From positions 62,001 through 126,000 of the forward strand of contig JAXMCI010000016.1 of the NCBI GenBank assembly GCA_046349435.1: a stretch of 64,000 nucleotides of DNA, given 5' to 3'. Below, piece after piece: positions 45,992-53,613 of the stretch. The notes under the pieces were generated by a model, which had not been told where the DNA came from, did no database searches, and saw only the letters and a list, made by a program, of their open reading frames with translations. This stretch comes from JAXMCI01 sp046349435 (GTDB taxonomy: Bacteria; Pseudomonadota; Alphaproteobacteria; Dongiales; Dongiaceae). How positions within the stretch are numbered: position 1 is the stretch's first letter; each line of letters starts with the position of its first letter. A program made the translations under genes and the position numbers.

Positions 45992-47014
45992 GTGGTGACG
46001 CGCAAGGATGTCACGCTGAAGGACGTGGCCGCGGCGGCGAAGGTATCGCGGGCGACCGCGGCCCGCGCTCTCAACAGCTACGGCTATGTCGGCGACGACA
46101 CCGCGGTGCGGGTGCTGGAGATCGCCGATGCGCTGGGCTATCGCGCCAACCGCGTCGCCCAGGCGCTGCGCCGCGGGCAGCTCCCGATCGTCGGCTTCCT
46201 GCCCGGCGACATCCAGAACGCGTTCTTCGCGCGGATCGCCCACGACCTGGAGGTCGAGCTCCGCAAGCACGGCCACAACCTGCTGATCGCGAGCAGCGAG
46301 GAGAGCGTCGAGCAGGAGCGCGAGCTGCTCGAGAGCCTGCGCTCGTTGAGCGTCCGCGGCTTCATCCTGGCGCCGACCTCGACCAGCGACAATCAGCACA
46401 TCGTGAGCCTGGCGCGCGACGGCTCGCCGATCGTGCTGATCGATCGCGTCGCCGAGAGCGTCCGTTGCGACAGCGTCGTGGTGGACAACGAAGGCGGCGC
46501 GCGCAAGGCGGTGGACTACCTGATCGCCAACGGTCACCGGCGCATCGCCCTGCTGCGCGACGATTCGCGGATCTTCACCGCGCAGGAGCGCCTCGCCGGC
46601 TACCGCAACGCGCTGCAGGCGCATGGGATCGCGCCCGACGACTCGCTGGTCGGCGTCTCGCGATCCACGGTGGAGCATGCGATCGAGGCGACGATCCGCC
46701 TGTTCAGCCGCCGCGACCGTCCGACGGCGCTCTTCACGGTCGACAGCCTGATGACCCAGGGCGCCCTGCTGGCCTTGCGCTCGCTGGGGCTCGCCATTCC
46801 GCGCGACGTGTCCCTGGTGGGCTTCGACGATTTCGATCTCGCGACCTTCACCGACCCGCAGATCACCGTCGTGGCGCAGCCGATCGCCGAGATCGGCCCG
46901 CTGGCGGCCAGGCTGCTGCTCGAGCGCCTCGAGGGAAACAAGGACGCGCCCCGGCATGTCCGCTTCCCGACGCGCCTGGTGATCCGCGGGTCGGTGGCGC
47001 CGCGGAAATCCTGA
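45992..47014 (+). CDS. LacI-family transcriptional regulator
   Basis: This 340-residue repressor-type regulator starts at GTG 45992 (alternative GTG 45995). It has a LacI helix-turn-helix (VTLKDVAAAAKVSRATAARALN, ~8-29), a hinge-helix region (RVAQALRRGQ), and a sugar-binding core (IVGFLPGDIQNAFFARIAHDLE ... PTALFTVDSLMTQGALLALRSLG ... VSLVGFDDFD). It lies directly upstream of the deglycase-transporter-kinase operon on the same strand. Two identical palindromes 62-111 bp after its stop are very likely its operators. The effector is probably a glycated amino acid or its phosphate (inference). Confidence 0.92.
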   Translation: MVTRKDVTLKDVAAAAKVSRATAARALNSYGYVGDDTAVRVLEIADALGYRANRVAQALRRGQLPIVGFLPGDIQNAFFARIAHDLEVELRKHGHNLLIASSEESVEQERELLESLRSLSVRGFILAPTSTSDNQHIVSLARDGSPIVLIDRVAESVRCDSVVVDNEGGARKAVDYLIANGHRRIALLRDDSRIFTAQERLAGYRNALQAHGIAPDDSLVGVSRSTVEHAIEATIRLFSRRDRPTALFTVDSLMTQGALLALRSLGLAIPRDVSLVGFDDFDLATFTDPQITVVAQPIAEIGPLAARLLLERLEGNKDAPRHVRFPTRLVIRGSVAPRKS

Positions 47015-47075
47015 CCCGGAGCGCGCGCTCGCGAATCCGCCTTGCGGAGGAGCAGCATTCATGTGCTTCATAGGC

Positions 47076-47091
47076 GTGAGATCGATCTCAC
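47076..47091 (+). promoter_or_regulatory. Palindromic operator 1 (GTGAGATCGATCTCAC)
   Basis: This perfect 16-bp palindrome lies in the 138-bp gap between the LacI gene and the deglycase gene. An identical copy begins 34 bp further on. A CG-centred palindrome of this size is typical of LacI-family operators. Confidence 0.75.
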
Positions 47092-47109
47092 AGCGAAGCG
47101 CGACATTTT

Positions 47110-47125
47110 GTGAGATCGATCTCAC
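47110..47125 (+). promoter_or_regulatory. Palindromic operator 2 (GTGAGATCGATCTCAC)
   Basis: This second perfect copy is extended to 18 bp (TGTGAGATCGATCTCACA). It ends 27 bp before the deglycase start codon. The 34-bp centre-to-centre distance puts both operators on nearly the same face of the helix, so cooperative binding and strong repression are plausible. Confidence 0.75.
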
Positions 47126-47152
47126 ATCGCGCACGGACAAGGAAGAGGCTGC

Positions 47153-48166
47153 ATGCTGAATTTCGACAAGGACCGCTTCGTGAGGATCGAGACCGGCGCG
47201 GTCGCCATCGCCGGCGAGGTGCGGGCGCTGATCGGGAACCTGCTCGCCGACGGGGTGGACCGGCTCTATTTCATGGGCACGGGCGGCGTCCAGCTCCTGA
47301 CCCTGCCGGCGGTCCAGGTCGCGCAGCGCCGGTCCCGCTTCCCGGTCGACGCGGCCTATCCCGCCCAGGTGGTGATCGATCCGCCGGCGGCCCTCGACAG
47401 GAATTCGCTGGTGGTCATCCCGTCGCTCTCGGGGACCACGAAGGAAAGCGTGAAGCTGCTCGGCTTCCTCAAGGAGCGCGGCGTGCGGACAATCTCGCTG
47501 ACCGGGCACCGCGACACGCCGCTGGCCCGGGAGGCCGATCACAACTTCACGAACTTCGCCGAGGACGACACCTCCTCGGAGATGTTCTACCTGCAGACCC
47601 TGCTGATCGTCCTCTCGATCCTGGCGGCGCGCGGCGAGCACGCGAATTTCGACGCCACCGTCGCCGAGCTGCAGACGCTGCCCAGGCTCCTGGTCGATGT
47701 GAAGGCGGCATTCGAGAGCACCGCGGCGGAGCTCGCAGCCGCCATCAAGGACGAGAGCTACCACATCTTCACGGGCGCCGGCGCGGTCTGGCCGCAGGCC
47801 TACTACTACGGAATGTGCATCCTCGAAGAGATGCAATGGATCCGCACCCGCCCGGTGCACGCCGCCGACTTCTTCCACGGCACGCTCGAGCTCGTCGAGC
47901 AGGGTGTCAGCGTCTTCGTCTTCAAGGGCGAGGATGCCTCGCGTCCGCTGTCGGATCGGGTCGAGAGCTTCGCCCGGCGCTACACCGACAAGGTCCGCGT
48001 GCTCGACGCGGCGGACGCCAGGCTTCCAGGCATCTCGCCCGAGACGCGCAGCCTGATCTCGCCGGTCCTGCTCGCGACCCGGCTGGAACGGCTCAGCGCC
48101 CATCTCGAGGTGCTGCGCAACCATCCGCTGACGACGCGACGGTACTACAAGCGCGTCGAATACTGA
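47153..48166 (+). CDS. frlB: SIS-domain fructosamine-6-phosphate deglycase-like protein (FrlB-like)
   Basis: This 337-residue protein has two sugar-isomerase (SIS) halves (FMGTGGVQLLTLPA; VVIPSLSGTTKESVKLLGFL; FTGAGAVWPQAYYYG). E226 in EEMQWIRTRPVHAADFFHG and H242 at its end are spaced by 16, the same spacing as the catalytic Glu and His I recall from Salmonella FraB. FrlB/FraB enzymes split fructosamine 6-phosphates into glucose 6-phosphate and the free amine or amino acid. It is first in the operon, has a good GGAAGAGG ribosome site, and follows two operators. The exact glycated substrate is unknown. Confidence 0.85.
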   Translation: MLNFDKDRFVRIETGAVAIAGEVRALIGNLLADGVDRLYFMGTGGVQLLTLPAVQVAQRRSRFPVDAAYPAQVVIDPPAALDRNSLVVIPSLSGTTKESVKLLGFLKERGVRTISLTGHRDTPLAREADHNFTNFAEDDTSSEMFYLQTLLIVLSILAARGEHANFDATVAELQTLPRLLVDVKAAFESTAAELAAAIKDESYHIFTGAGAVWPQAYYYGMCILEEMQWIRTRPVHAADFFHGTLELVEQGVSVFVFKGEDASRPLSDRVESFARRYTDKVRVLDAADARLPGISPETRSLISPVLLATRLERLSAHLEVLRNHPLTTRRYYKRVEY

Positions 48167-48201
48167 GACCCAACCAACATCGCAGACAGGAAGGGACACC
48201 C

Positions 48202-49524
48202 ATGAAAGGCTCTTTGCGCACCGCGGCGCTCGCCATCACCGCCGCCTCCGCCCTGGCGCTCTCCACCGGCACCGGCTGGAGCGCCTCGGACGTCGCGGCC
48301 GATCCCGGCGCCAAGGTCGACTACAGCGGCACCGTCCGGGTGCTGACCAAGTTCGGGCTGCAGGTCCTCTCGCCCTACTTCGTCAACCTCGCCGCGGCGT
48401 ACGAGAAGCTGCATCCCGGCGTGAAGGTCGAGCTCATCCAGGAGAGCGACGACAGCGTCAAGGACAAGACCAAGACCCTGGTGGCGTCGAACTCGCTGAC
48501 CGACGTCTATTTCTCCTGGACCGGCAGCTGGGGCGGCAATTTCGTCCGGGGTCATCGGGCCGTGGACCTGACGCCGGTGATCGGGCCGGACACCGAATGG
48601 GGCAAGACGCTGGTTCCGGCGGCGGTCGAGGCCTTCCGGTACAACGGCAAGGACTACGGCATCCCGCTTTATCTCGACGCCAAGTTCATGGGCTACAACA
48701 AGGCGATCTTCCAGAAGCTCGGCATCGCCGTGCCGGCGAGCCTGGAGGCGCTGATGGCCGCCTGCGACACGATCAAGAAGGCGGGCATCGCGCCCATCTC
48801 CCTCGGCAACAAGGAAGCCTGGCCGGTGGTGCACTATGTCGGTCAGCTGCTGGCCTACAACGTGCCGCGCGCGACCCTGGAGCAGGACTTCGACCCGAAG
48901 ACCGCCAAGTTCGACGATCCCGGCTACGTCGCGGCGCTGAAGCAGTACAAGGACCTGTCCGATCACTGCATCGACGGCGCGTCGGTGAACGGCACGTCCT
49001 ATGCCTCGGCCCTGCAGCAGTTCGCCAACGGCAAGTCGGCCATGTACTACCAGGAGATCATCGAGTTCGACCAGAGCACCGCGGCCGATGGCGGGCTGAA
49101 GCAGGCGGACTTCGGCTTCTTCGTCCTGCCGGTCCCGCAGAATGCCAAGGGCGATGCGAAGGCGATCGAGGGCGCCCCGGAAGGCTACATGATCAACACG
49201 GCCTCGAAGAACATCCCGCTGGCGATCGACTTCATGAAGTTCGTGACCGCCAAGGAGAATGGCCAGATCCTGTCGGCACCGCCCTACGGCCAGCCGAGCG
49301 CCACGGTCGGCGGCGCCTCGCCTGAGACCATGAGCCCCGCGGTGGTGGACGGGCTGGTCGTGCTGAAGTCCGCCTCCTACCTGATGCCCTGGCTCGACAC
49401 CGCGAACCCGGCCCGCACTGCGGCCGCCTGGCTCTCCAGCCTCCAGGCGCTCGCCGGCGGCAGCATGACGCCCGAGCAGGTCATGGAGAAGGTCAAGGAA
49501 GCCTCGGCAGCCGAAGCCAAATAG
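48202..49524 (+). CDS. Extracellular solute-binding protein of the frl-like ABC transporter
   Basis: This 440-residue family 1-type binding protein starts at ATG 48202 with a signal peptide (LRTAALAITAASALALSTGTGWSA). The fold reads GTVRVLTKFGLQVLSPYFVNL, YEKLHPGVKVELIQESDDS, DVYFSWTGSWGGNFVR, YGIPLYLDAKFMGYNKAIF and AMYYQEIIEF, a sugar-type (CUT1) receptor. It occupies the frlO position, between deglycase and permeases. By context it captures the glycated amino compound in the periplasm. Confidence 0.88.
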   Translation: MKGSLRTAALAITAASALALSTGTGWSASDVAADPGAKVDYSGTVRVLTKFGLQVLSPYFVNLAAAYEKLHPGVKVELIQESDDSVKDKTKTLVASNSLTDVYFSWTGSWGGNFVRGHRAVDLTPVIGPDTEWGKTLVPAAVEAFRYNGKDYGIPLYLDAKFMGYNKAIFQKLGIAVPASLEALMAACDTIKKAGIAPISLGNKEAWPVVHYVGQLLAYNVPRATLEQDFDPKTAKFDDPGYVAALKQYKDLSDHCIDGASVNGTSYASALQQFANGKSAMYYQEIIEFDQSTAADGGLKQADFGFFVLPVPQNAKGDAKAIEGAPEGYMINTASKNIPLAIDFMKFVTAKENGQILSAPPYGQPSATVGGASPETMSPAVVDGLVVLKSASYLMPWLDTANPARTAAAWLSSLQALAGGSMTPEQVMEKVKEASAAEAK

Positions 49525-49529
49525 CGGGG

Positions 49530-50468
49530 ATGGCGGCAGCGCCGTCGCGAAACGTGAGCTGGATGCGTGCGGGCGGAACCCACGGGTTCCGCCTGCGCCA
49601 CCTGCTCTCGTTCCGCTGGGCGGCCGTGGCGATCATCGCCGTCGGCTGGTTCGTCTACTATCCGATCCTCGACAATTTCGTCGTCAGCACGACCGACGAG
49701 GACATCTTCACCGGCGAGGTCACCAATGTCGGCCTCGCCAACTACCGGCGGCTGCTCGACGACCCGATCGTCTGGACGGCGCTCTGGAACAACCTTGCCT
49801 ACGCGGTGATCTCCATCGTGTTCCAGGTGCTCGGCGCCTTCCTGCTGGCGGCGATCATCGAGGGCCTCGCATCCGAGCGCGCGAAACGCTTCTGGCGCGC
49901 CATCTACTTCGTGCCCTCCGCGATCTCGATCACGGTGACCGGGCTGCTGTTCTACTTCATCTACCAGCCGAATATCGGCCTGCTCGACGCCCTGCTGAAA
50001 TGGGCGGGGCTGGCGGCCCTGGCCAAGCCCTGGCTGGGCGACGAGCACACGGCGATCTACGCCATCATCGCGATGAGCCAGTGGCAAGGGTTCGGCTACT
50101 CGACCCTGCTCTTCGCCATCGCCATCCAGAAGATCCCGCGCGAGCTCTACGACGCGGCGGTCGTCGACGGCGCCGGTCCGCTGGTGCGGCTGTGGAAGGT
50201 CACCTTTCCGCTGACCCGGGAGATGACCGGCCTGATGATCATCATCACCGTCACGGGCGCGTTCCAGGTCTTCAACGAGGTCATGGTGATGACCGCGGGC
50301 GGTCCCAACAACAGCAGCCATGTCCTCGGCACCTGGCTCTACCAGCAGGGCTTCACCCTGAACAATTTCGGCTACGGGGCGGCGATCGCGGCGGTCATCT
50401 TCGTGGTGACCCTGCTGACCGGCACGGCCCAGCTGATCTATACGCGGCGTCGCCGGGTGCAGTTCTGA
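49530..50468 (+). CDS. ABC transporter permease (MalF-type) of the frl-like operon
   Basis: This 312-residue CUT1 permease starts at ATG 49530, 5 bp after the receptor gene. It has six hydrophobic segments, first AVAIIAVGWFVYYPILDNFVV. The EAA loop is ELYDAAVVDGAGPLVRLWKVTFPL, and VMVMTAGGPNNSSHVLGTWLYQQGF is the usual MalF-family block. It takes the frlN place and forms the channel together with the next gene. No ATPase gene is in the operon, so a shared MsmX/UgpC-type ATPase elsewhere must energise it. Confidence 0.9.
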   Translation: MAAAPSRNVSWMRAGGTHGFRLRHLLSFRWAAVAIIAVGWFVYYPILDNFVVSTTDEDIFTGEVTNVGLANYRRLLDDPIVWTALWNNLAYAVISIVFQVLGAFLLAAIIEGLASERAKRFWRAIYFVPSAISITVTGLLFYFIYQPNIGLLDALLKWAGLAALAKPWLGDEHTAIYAIIAMSQWQGFGYSTLLFAIAIQKIPRELYDAAVVDGAGPLVRLWKVTFPLTREMTGLMIIITVTGAFQVFNEVMVMTAGGPNNSSHVLGTWLYQQGFTLNNFGYGAAIAAVIFVVTLLTGTAQLIYTRRRRVQF

Positions 50469-50470
50469 CC

Positions 50471-51316
50471 ATGGCGGTCGCGGCGCCGACGTCGGAGCGG
50501 AATGGCTGGGGCGCGCTCGCCAGGGCGTTTCTCCACGCCTTCCTGGTCTGCCTCGGCATCGTCGTGATCTATCCGCTGCTCTGGATGGCGCTGAGCGGCT
50601 TCAAGAACAACGCGGAGATCTTCGGCAACCCGTTCGCCCTTCCGGTCGTCTGGTCCTGGCGGAACTACGTGCTGGCCTGGAACCAGGGCGTCCGCGACTA
50701 TGTGACGATCAGCGTGATCGTGACCGTCGCGTCCGCCCTCTGCACCGTGCTGATCAGCGCCTCGACCGCCTACGGCCTCACCCGCACGCGCATGCCGGGC
50801 AAGCCGCTGGTGATCGGCTTCGTCCTCGGCGGGCTGATGCTCAGCCCCACCGTGGCGGTGATCCCGCTGGTCAAGATGATGCAGGCGCTCGGGCTCTACA
50901 ACTCGTTCTGGGCGCTCATCGTGCTCTACACGGCCTTTCGCATCCCGTTCAGCACCTTCCTGATCCGGGCCTACATGCTCGACCTGCCGCGCGAGATCGA
51001 CGAGGCGGCGACGATCGACGGCGCGACGGAGAGCCAGACCTTCTGGCGGATCATCCTGCCGCTGTGCCGGCCGATCATCGTCTCCTGCATCATCCTGCAC
51101 GTGCTCTTCGCCTGGAACGAGTACCTCTTCGCGATGATCTTCTCCGGCGGCGACAAGACCCTGCCGGTGGGCCTGACCTCGCTGATGGCGACGCACGGGA
51201 CCAACTACGCCGTGGTCTTCGCCGCGATGACGATCTCCGCGCTGCCGATCGTGATCGTGTTCTTCGCCGCCCAGCGCTACTTCATCCGCGGCCTCTCCGA
51301 GGGGATCGGCAAGTAG
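50471..51316 (+). CDS. ABC transporter permease (MalG-type) of the frl-like operon
   Basis: This 281-residue CUT1 permease starts at ATG 50471, 2 bp after the previous stop. The block VIYPLLWMALSGFKNNAEIF near the N terminus and the EAA loop EIDEAATIDGATESQTFWRIILPL are typical of MalG-type subunits. The C terminus reads VVFFAAQRYFIRGLSEGIGK. It fits the frlM position. It is tightly linked on both sides (2 and 3 bp), so it is part of one transcript with the receptor and kinase. Confidence 0.9.
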   Translation: MAVAAPTSERNGWGALARAFLHAFLVCLGIVVIYPLLWMALSGFKNNAEIFGNPFALPVVWSWRNYVLAWNQGVRDYVTISVIVTVASALCTVLISASTAYGLTRTRMPGKPLVIGFVLGGLMLSPTVAVIPLVKMMQALGLYNSFWALIVLYTAFRIPFSTFLIRAYMLDLPREIDEAATIDGATESQTFWRIILPLCRPIIVSCIILHVLFAWNEYLFAMIFSGGDKTLPVGLTSLMATHGTNYAVVFAAMTISALPIVIVFFAAQRYFIRGLSEGIGK

Positions 51317-51319
51317 AGC

Positions 51320-52183
51320 ATGATCGCTGCTTCACCAAAGCTGGTGGCGGTCGGGGACAACTGCCTCGACGTCTATCTGACGAAGGATGCGATGACCGTC
51401 GGCGGCAATGCCCTGAACGTCGCGGTGCATTGGCGCCGCGCCGGCATCGCGGCGCGCTATTTCGGCGCGGTCGGACGGGATGGCGAGGGCGATGTCGTGC
51501 TCGACGAGATCGCCAGGGCCGGCCTGGCGCCGACCGACGTCGAGCGCCGCGCCGGCCCCACCGCCGTGACGCTGCTGCGCGAGAGGCTGGGCGATCGGCA
51601 GATCGTGCTCGAGGACCTGGGCGTCGGCCAGGACTACATGCCGTGCGACGCGCACTATCGGACCATCGCCGCGGCCGACTGGGTGCATCTCGGCACCAAT
51701 GCCTATCTCGGGCTGGTGCGCCGCCTGATCGCGGACCGGGTGCCGTTCAGCATCGATGTCTCGACCGCACATTCCGCCCTGCCGCTGCAGGGAGTGCCGA
51801 TCGTGTTCGCCTCGGGTCCCGACGATCCGGGCACGCCGGTCGCCCCGCTGATCGACCGGCTGAGGCAGGCTGGGGCGAGCGCGGCGGTGGTGACCTGCGG
51901 CAGCCGCGGCGCCTACTTCAGCGACGGCGGCGCCGTGCTGCACGCGCCGGCCCGCGCGGTGTCGGTGGTCGATACCTGCGGCGCCGGCGACAGCTTCATC
52001 GCCAGCTTTCTCGCGGCGTTTCGCGGCGAGCGGCGTCCCGCGGCGGAAGCGCTGCGGACGGCGACGGCGGATGCCGCCCGGACCTGCATGCATGTCGGCG
52101 GCTTCCCCCAGGCGCCGCGCGCGATTCCGACCTGGCTGCTGGAGAAATATGCCGGGGCGATCGGCGCGGCGGAGAGGGCCTGA
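51320..52183 (+). CDS. frlD: PfkB-family fructosamine kinase-like protein (FrlD-like)
   Basis: This is a 287-residue ribokinase-fold kinase. AVGDNCLDVYL and GGNALNVAVHWRRAG match the FrlD pattern (GDNCxDxY; GGNAxNVAV), and the ATP site with the catalytic Asp is VVDTCGAGDSFIASFLAAF. FrlD phosphorylates fructosamines (Amadori products) at the sugar C6, giving the substrate of FrlB, which is the first gene here. It starts at ATG 51320, 3 bp after the permease gene, and the FAD oxidoreductase follows 2 bp later. The substrate call rests on motif and context together. Confidence 0.85.
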   Translation: MIAASPKLVAVGDNCLDVYLTKDAMTVGGNALNVAVHWRRAGIAARYFGAVGRDGEGDVVLDEIARAGLAPTDVERRAGPTAVTLLRERLGDRQIVLEDLGVGQDYMPCDAHYRTIAAADWVHLGTNAYLGLVRRLIADRVPFSIDVSTAHSALPLQGVPIVFASGPDDPGTPVAPLIDRLRQAGASAAVVTCGSRGAYFSDGGAVLHAPARAVSVVDTCGAGDSFIASFLAAFRGERRPAAEALRTATADAARTCMHVGGFPQAPRAIPTWLLEKYAGAIGAAERA

Positions 52184-52185
52184 CC

Positions 52186-53613
52186 GTGCCGTCCCTGCGC
52201 CTGCGCGAGCCGGTCGCCGCAGCGCCGCGCGATCGTTCCTTCTGGCTGCAGGATGCCGGCGCCGACCCGGCGACCCCGCCTCTGGAAGGCACCGAGCATG
52301 CCGAGATCGCCATCGTCGGCGGCGGCTTCACCGGCCTGTGGACCGCCCTGCGGATCAAGGAGCAGGCACCCGAGGCGCGCGTCATCGTCCTCGAGGCGGA
52401 TTTCTGCGGCTCCGGCGCGTCCGGGCGCAACGGCGGCCAGGCGCATAGCTGGTTCGCCGAGCTCGACCGGTTCGGCGCGGTGGTCGGCGCCGACGAGGCC
52501 CGCCGGCTCTGCGCCGCCAGCGCCGATGCCATCGCCGAGCTCGAGGCGCTGCAGCGGAGCGGGACGATCGACATGGATCTGCGGCTCGATGGCTGGCTGT
52601 GGACCGCCAGCTCGAAGGCGCAGGAAGGCGCCTGGGACGCTGCCGTCGCCCTGACGGAGGCGATCGAGCCCGGGCGGTTCCGGCGGCTGGGCGCCGACGA
52701 GATCGAGCGCCGCACGGGATCGCGCACATCCTATGTCGGTGTCGTGGAGGAGAAGGCCGGCACCGTGCATCCGGCCAAGCTGGCCCTCGGCCTGCGCCGG
52801 CTCGCCCTCGCGCAGGGCGTGGTCATCCATGAGCGCAGCCCGGTGCGCGACATCGCGCCGGGCCGGACCTGCATCCTGCGCACCGCCCGGGGCGCGGTGC
52901 GGGCCGAGAAGGTGGTGCTCGCGGCCAATGCCTGGCTCGCCGCCCTGCCGGAGCTCGGCCGGTATCTCTATGTGGTCGGCAGCCAGGTCATCGCCACCGC
53001 GGCGGCCCCGGATCGCCTCGATCGCCTGGGCTGGCGCGACGGCGCATCGATCTGCGATTCCCAGGCACAGGTCCTCTACTACCAGCGCACGCCCGGCGGC
53101 CGGGTGATCTTCGGCCGCGGCAGCGGCGAGCTCGCCTTCGGCGCGCGGATCGGCGCGACCTTCAACCGCAGCCCCCAGCATGGCAGCGGCAACCTTCGCG
53201 AGCTGCACCGCGTCTATCCCGCCCTGCGCGATCTCAAGGTCGAGCATGACTGGGCCGGACCGATCGACTGCACGGCGGAGCACGTCCCGGGCTTCGGCCC
53301 TCTGCGCGGCCATCCGAACATCGTCTTCGGCATCGGCTTCAATGGAACCGGCATCGCGCAGACCCCGGTCGGCGGCCGGATCCTGGCCAGCCTGGTGCTG
53401 GAGCGCGAGGATTGCTGGAGCCGGAGCGGCCTGGTCGGGCTGGAGCGCCGCACGGGGCTCGCCCCCGAGCCGTTCCGCTATCTCGGCGGCAGGCTGGTGC
53501 GGGCCGCGGTCCGCCGCCGGAACGAAGCCGAGATCCGGGACCGAAGCGCGGACGCGGTGACCAGGTACATCTCCGGCCTCACGCCTGGCAGCCGGGCACG
53601 CAAGCCGGAATGA
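52186..53613 (+). CDS. FAD-dependent oxidoreductase (DAO/PuuB family) in the frl-like operon
   Basis: This 475-residue flavoenzyme of the D-amino-acid-oxidase superfamily starts at GTG 52186. The dinucleotide fold is AIVGGGFTGLW (~42-52), followed by GSGASGRNGGQAHSWF (~76-90), the block seen in PuuB/amine-oxidising members. The C-terminal FAD-closing segment is NIVFGIGFNGTGIAQTPVGG. It is last in the operon, 2 bp after the kinase. It may oxidise the released amino compound, or directly cut glycated amines like fungal amadoriases (inference). Its stop codon touches the stop of the convergent gene with no base between. Confidence 0.87.
   Translation: MPSLRLREPVAAAPRDRSFWLQDAGADPATPPLEGTEHAEIAIVGGGFTGLWTALRIKEQAPEARVIVLEADFCGSGASGRNGGQAHSWFAELDRFGAVVGADEARRLCAASADAIAELEALQRSGTIDMDLRLDGWLWTASSKAQEGAWDAAVALTEAIEPGRFRRLGADEIERRTGSRTSYVGVVEEKAGTVHPAKLALGLRRLALAQGVVIHERSPVRDIAPGRTCILRTARGAVRAEKVVLAANAWLAALPELGRYLYVVGSQVIATAAAPDRLDRLGWRDGASICDSQAQVLYYQRTPGGRVIFGRGSGELAFGARIGATFNRSPQHGSGNLRELHRVYPALRDLKVEHDWAGPIDCTAEHVPGFGPLRGHPNIVFGIGFNGTGIAQTPVGGRILASLVLEREDCWSRSGLVGLERRTGLAPEPFRYLGGRLVRAAVRRRNEAEIRDRSADAVTRYISGLTPGSRARKPE

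Noticed and set aside
47110..47127. CRP/Crp-Fnr site TGTGA...TCACA
   Set aside because: The half-sites are separated by 8 bases rather than 6, and an identical 16-bp core is duplicated nearby next to a LacI gene, so a LacI operator fits better.
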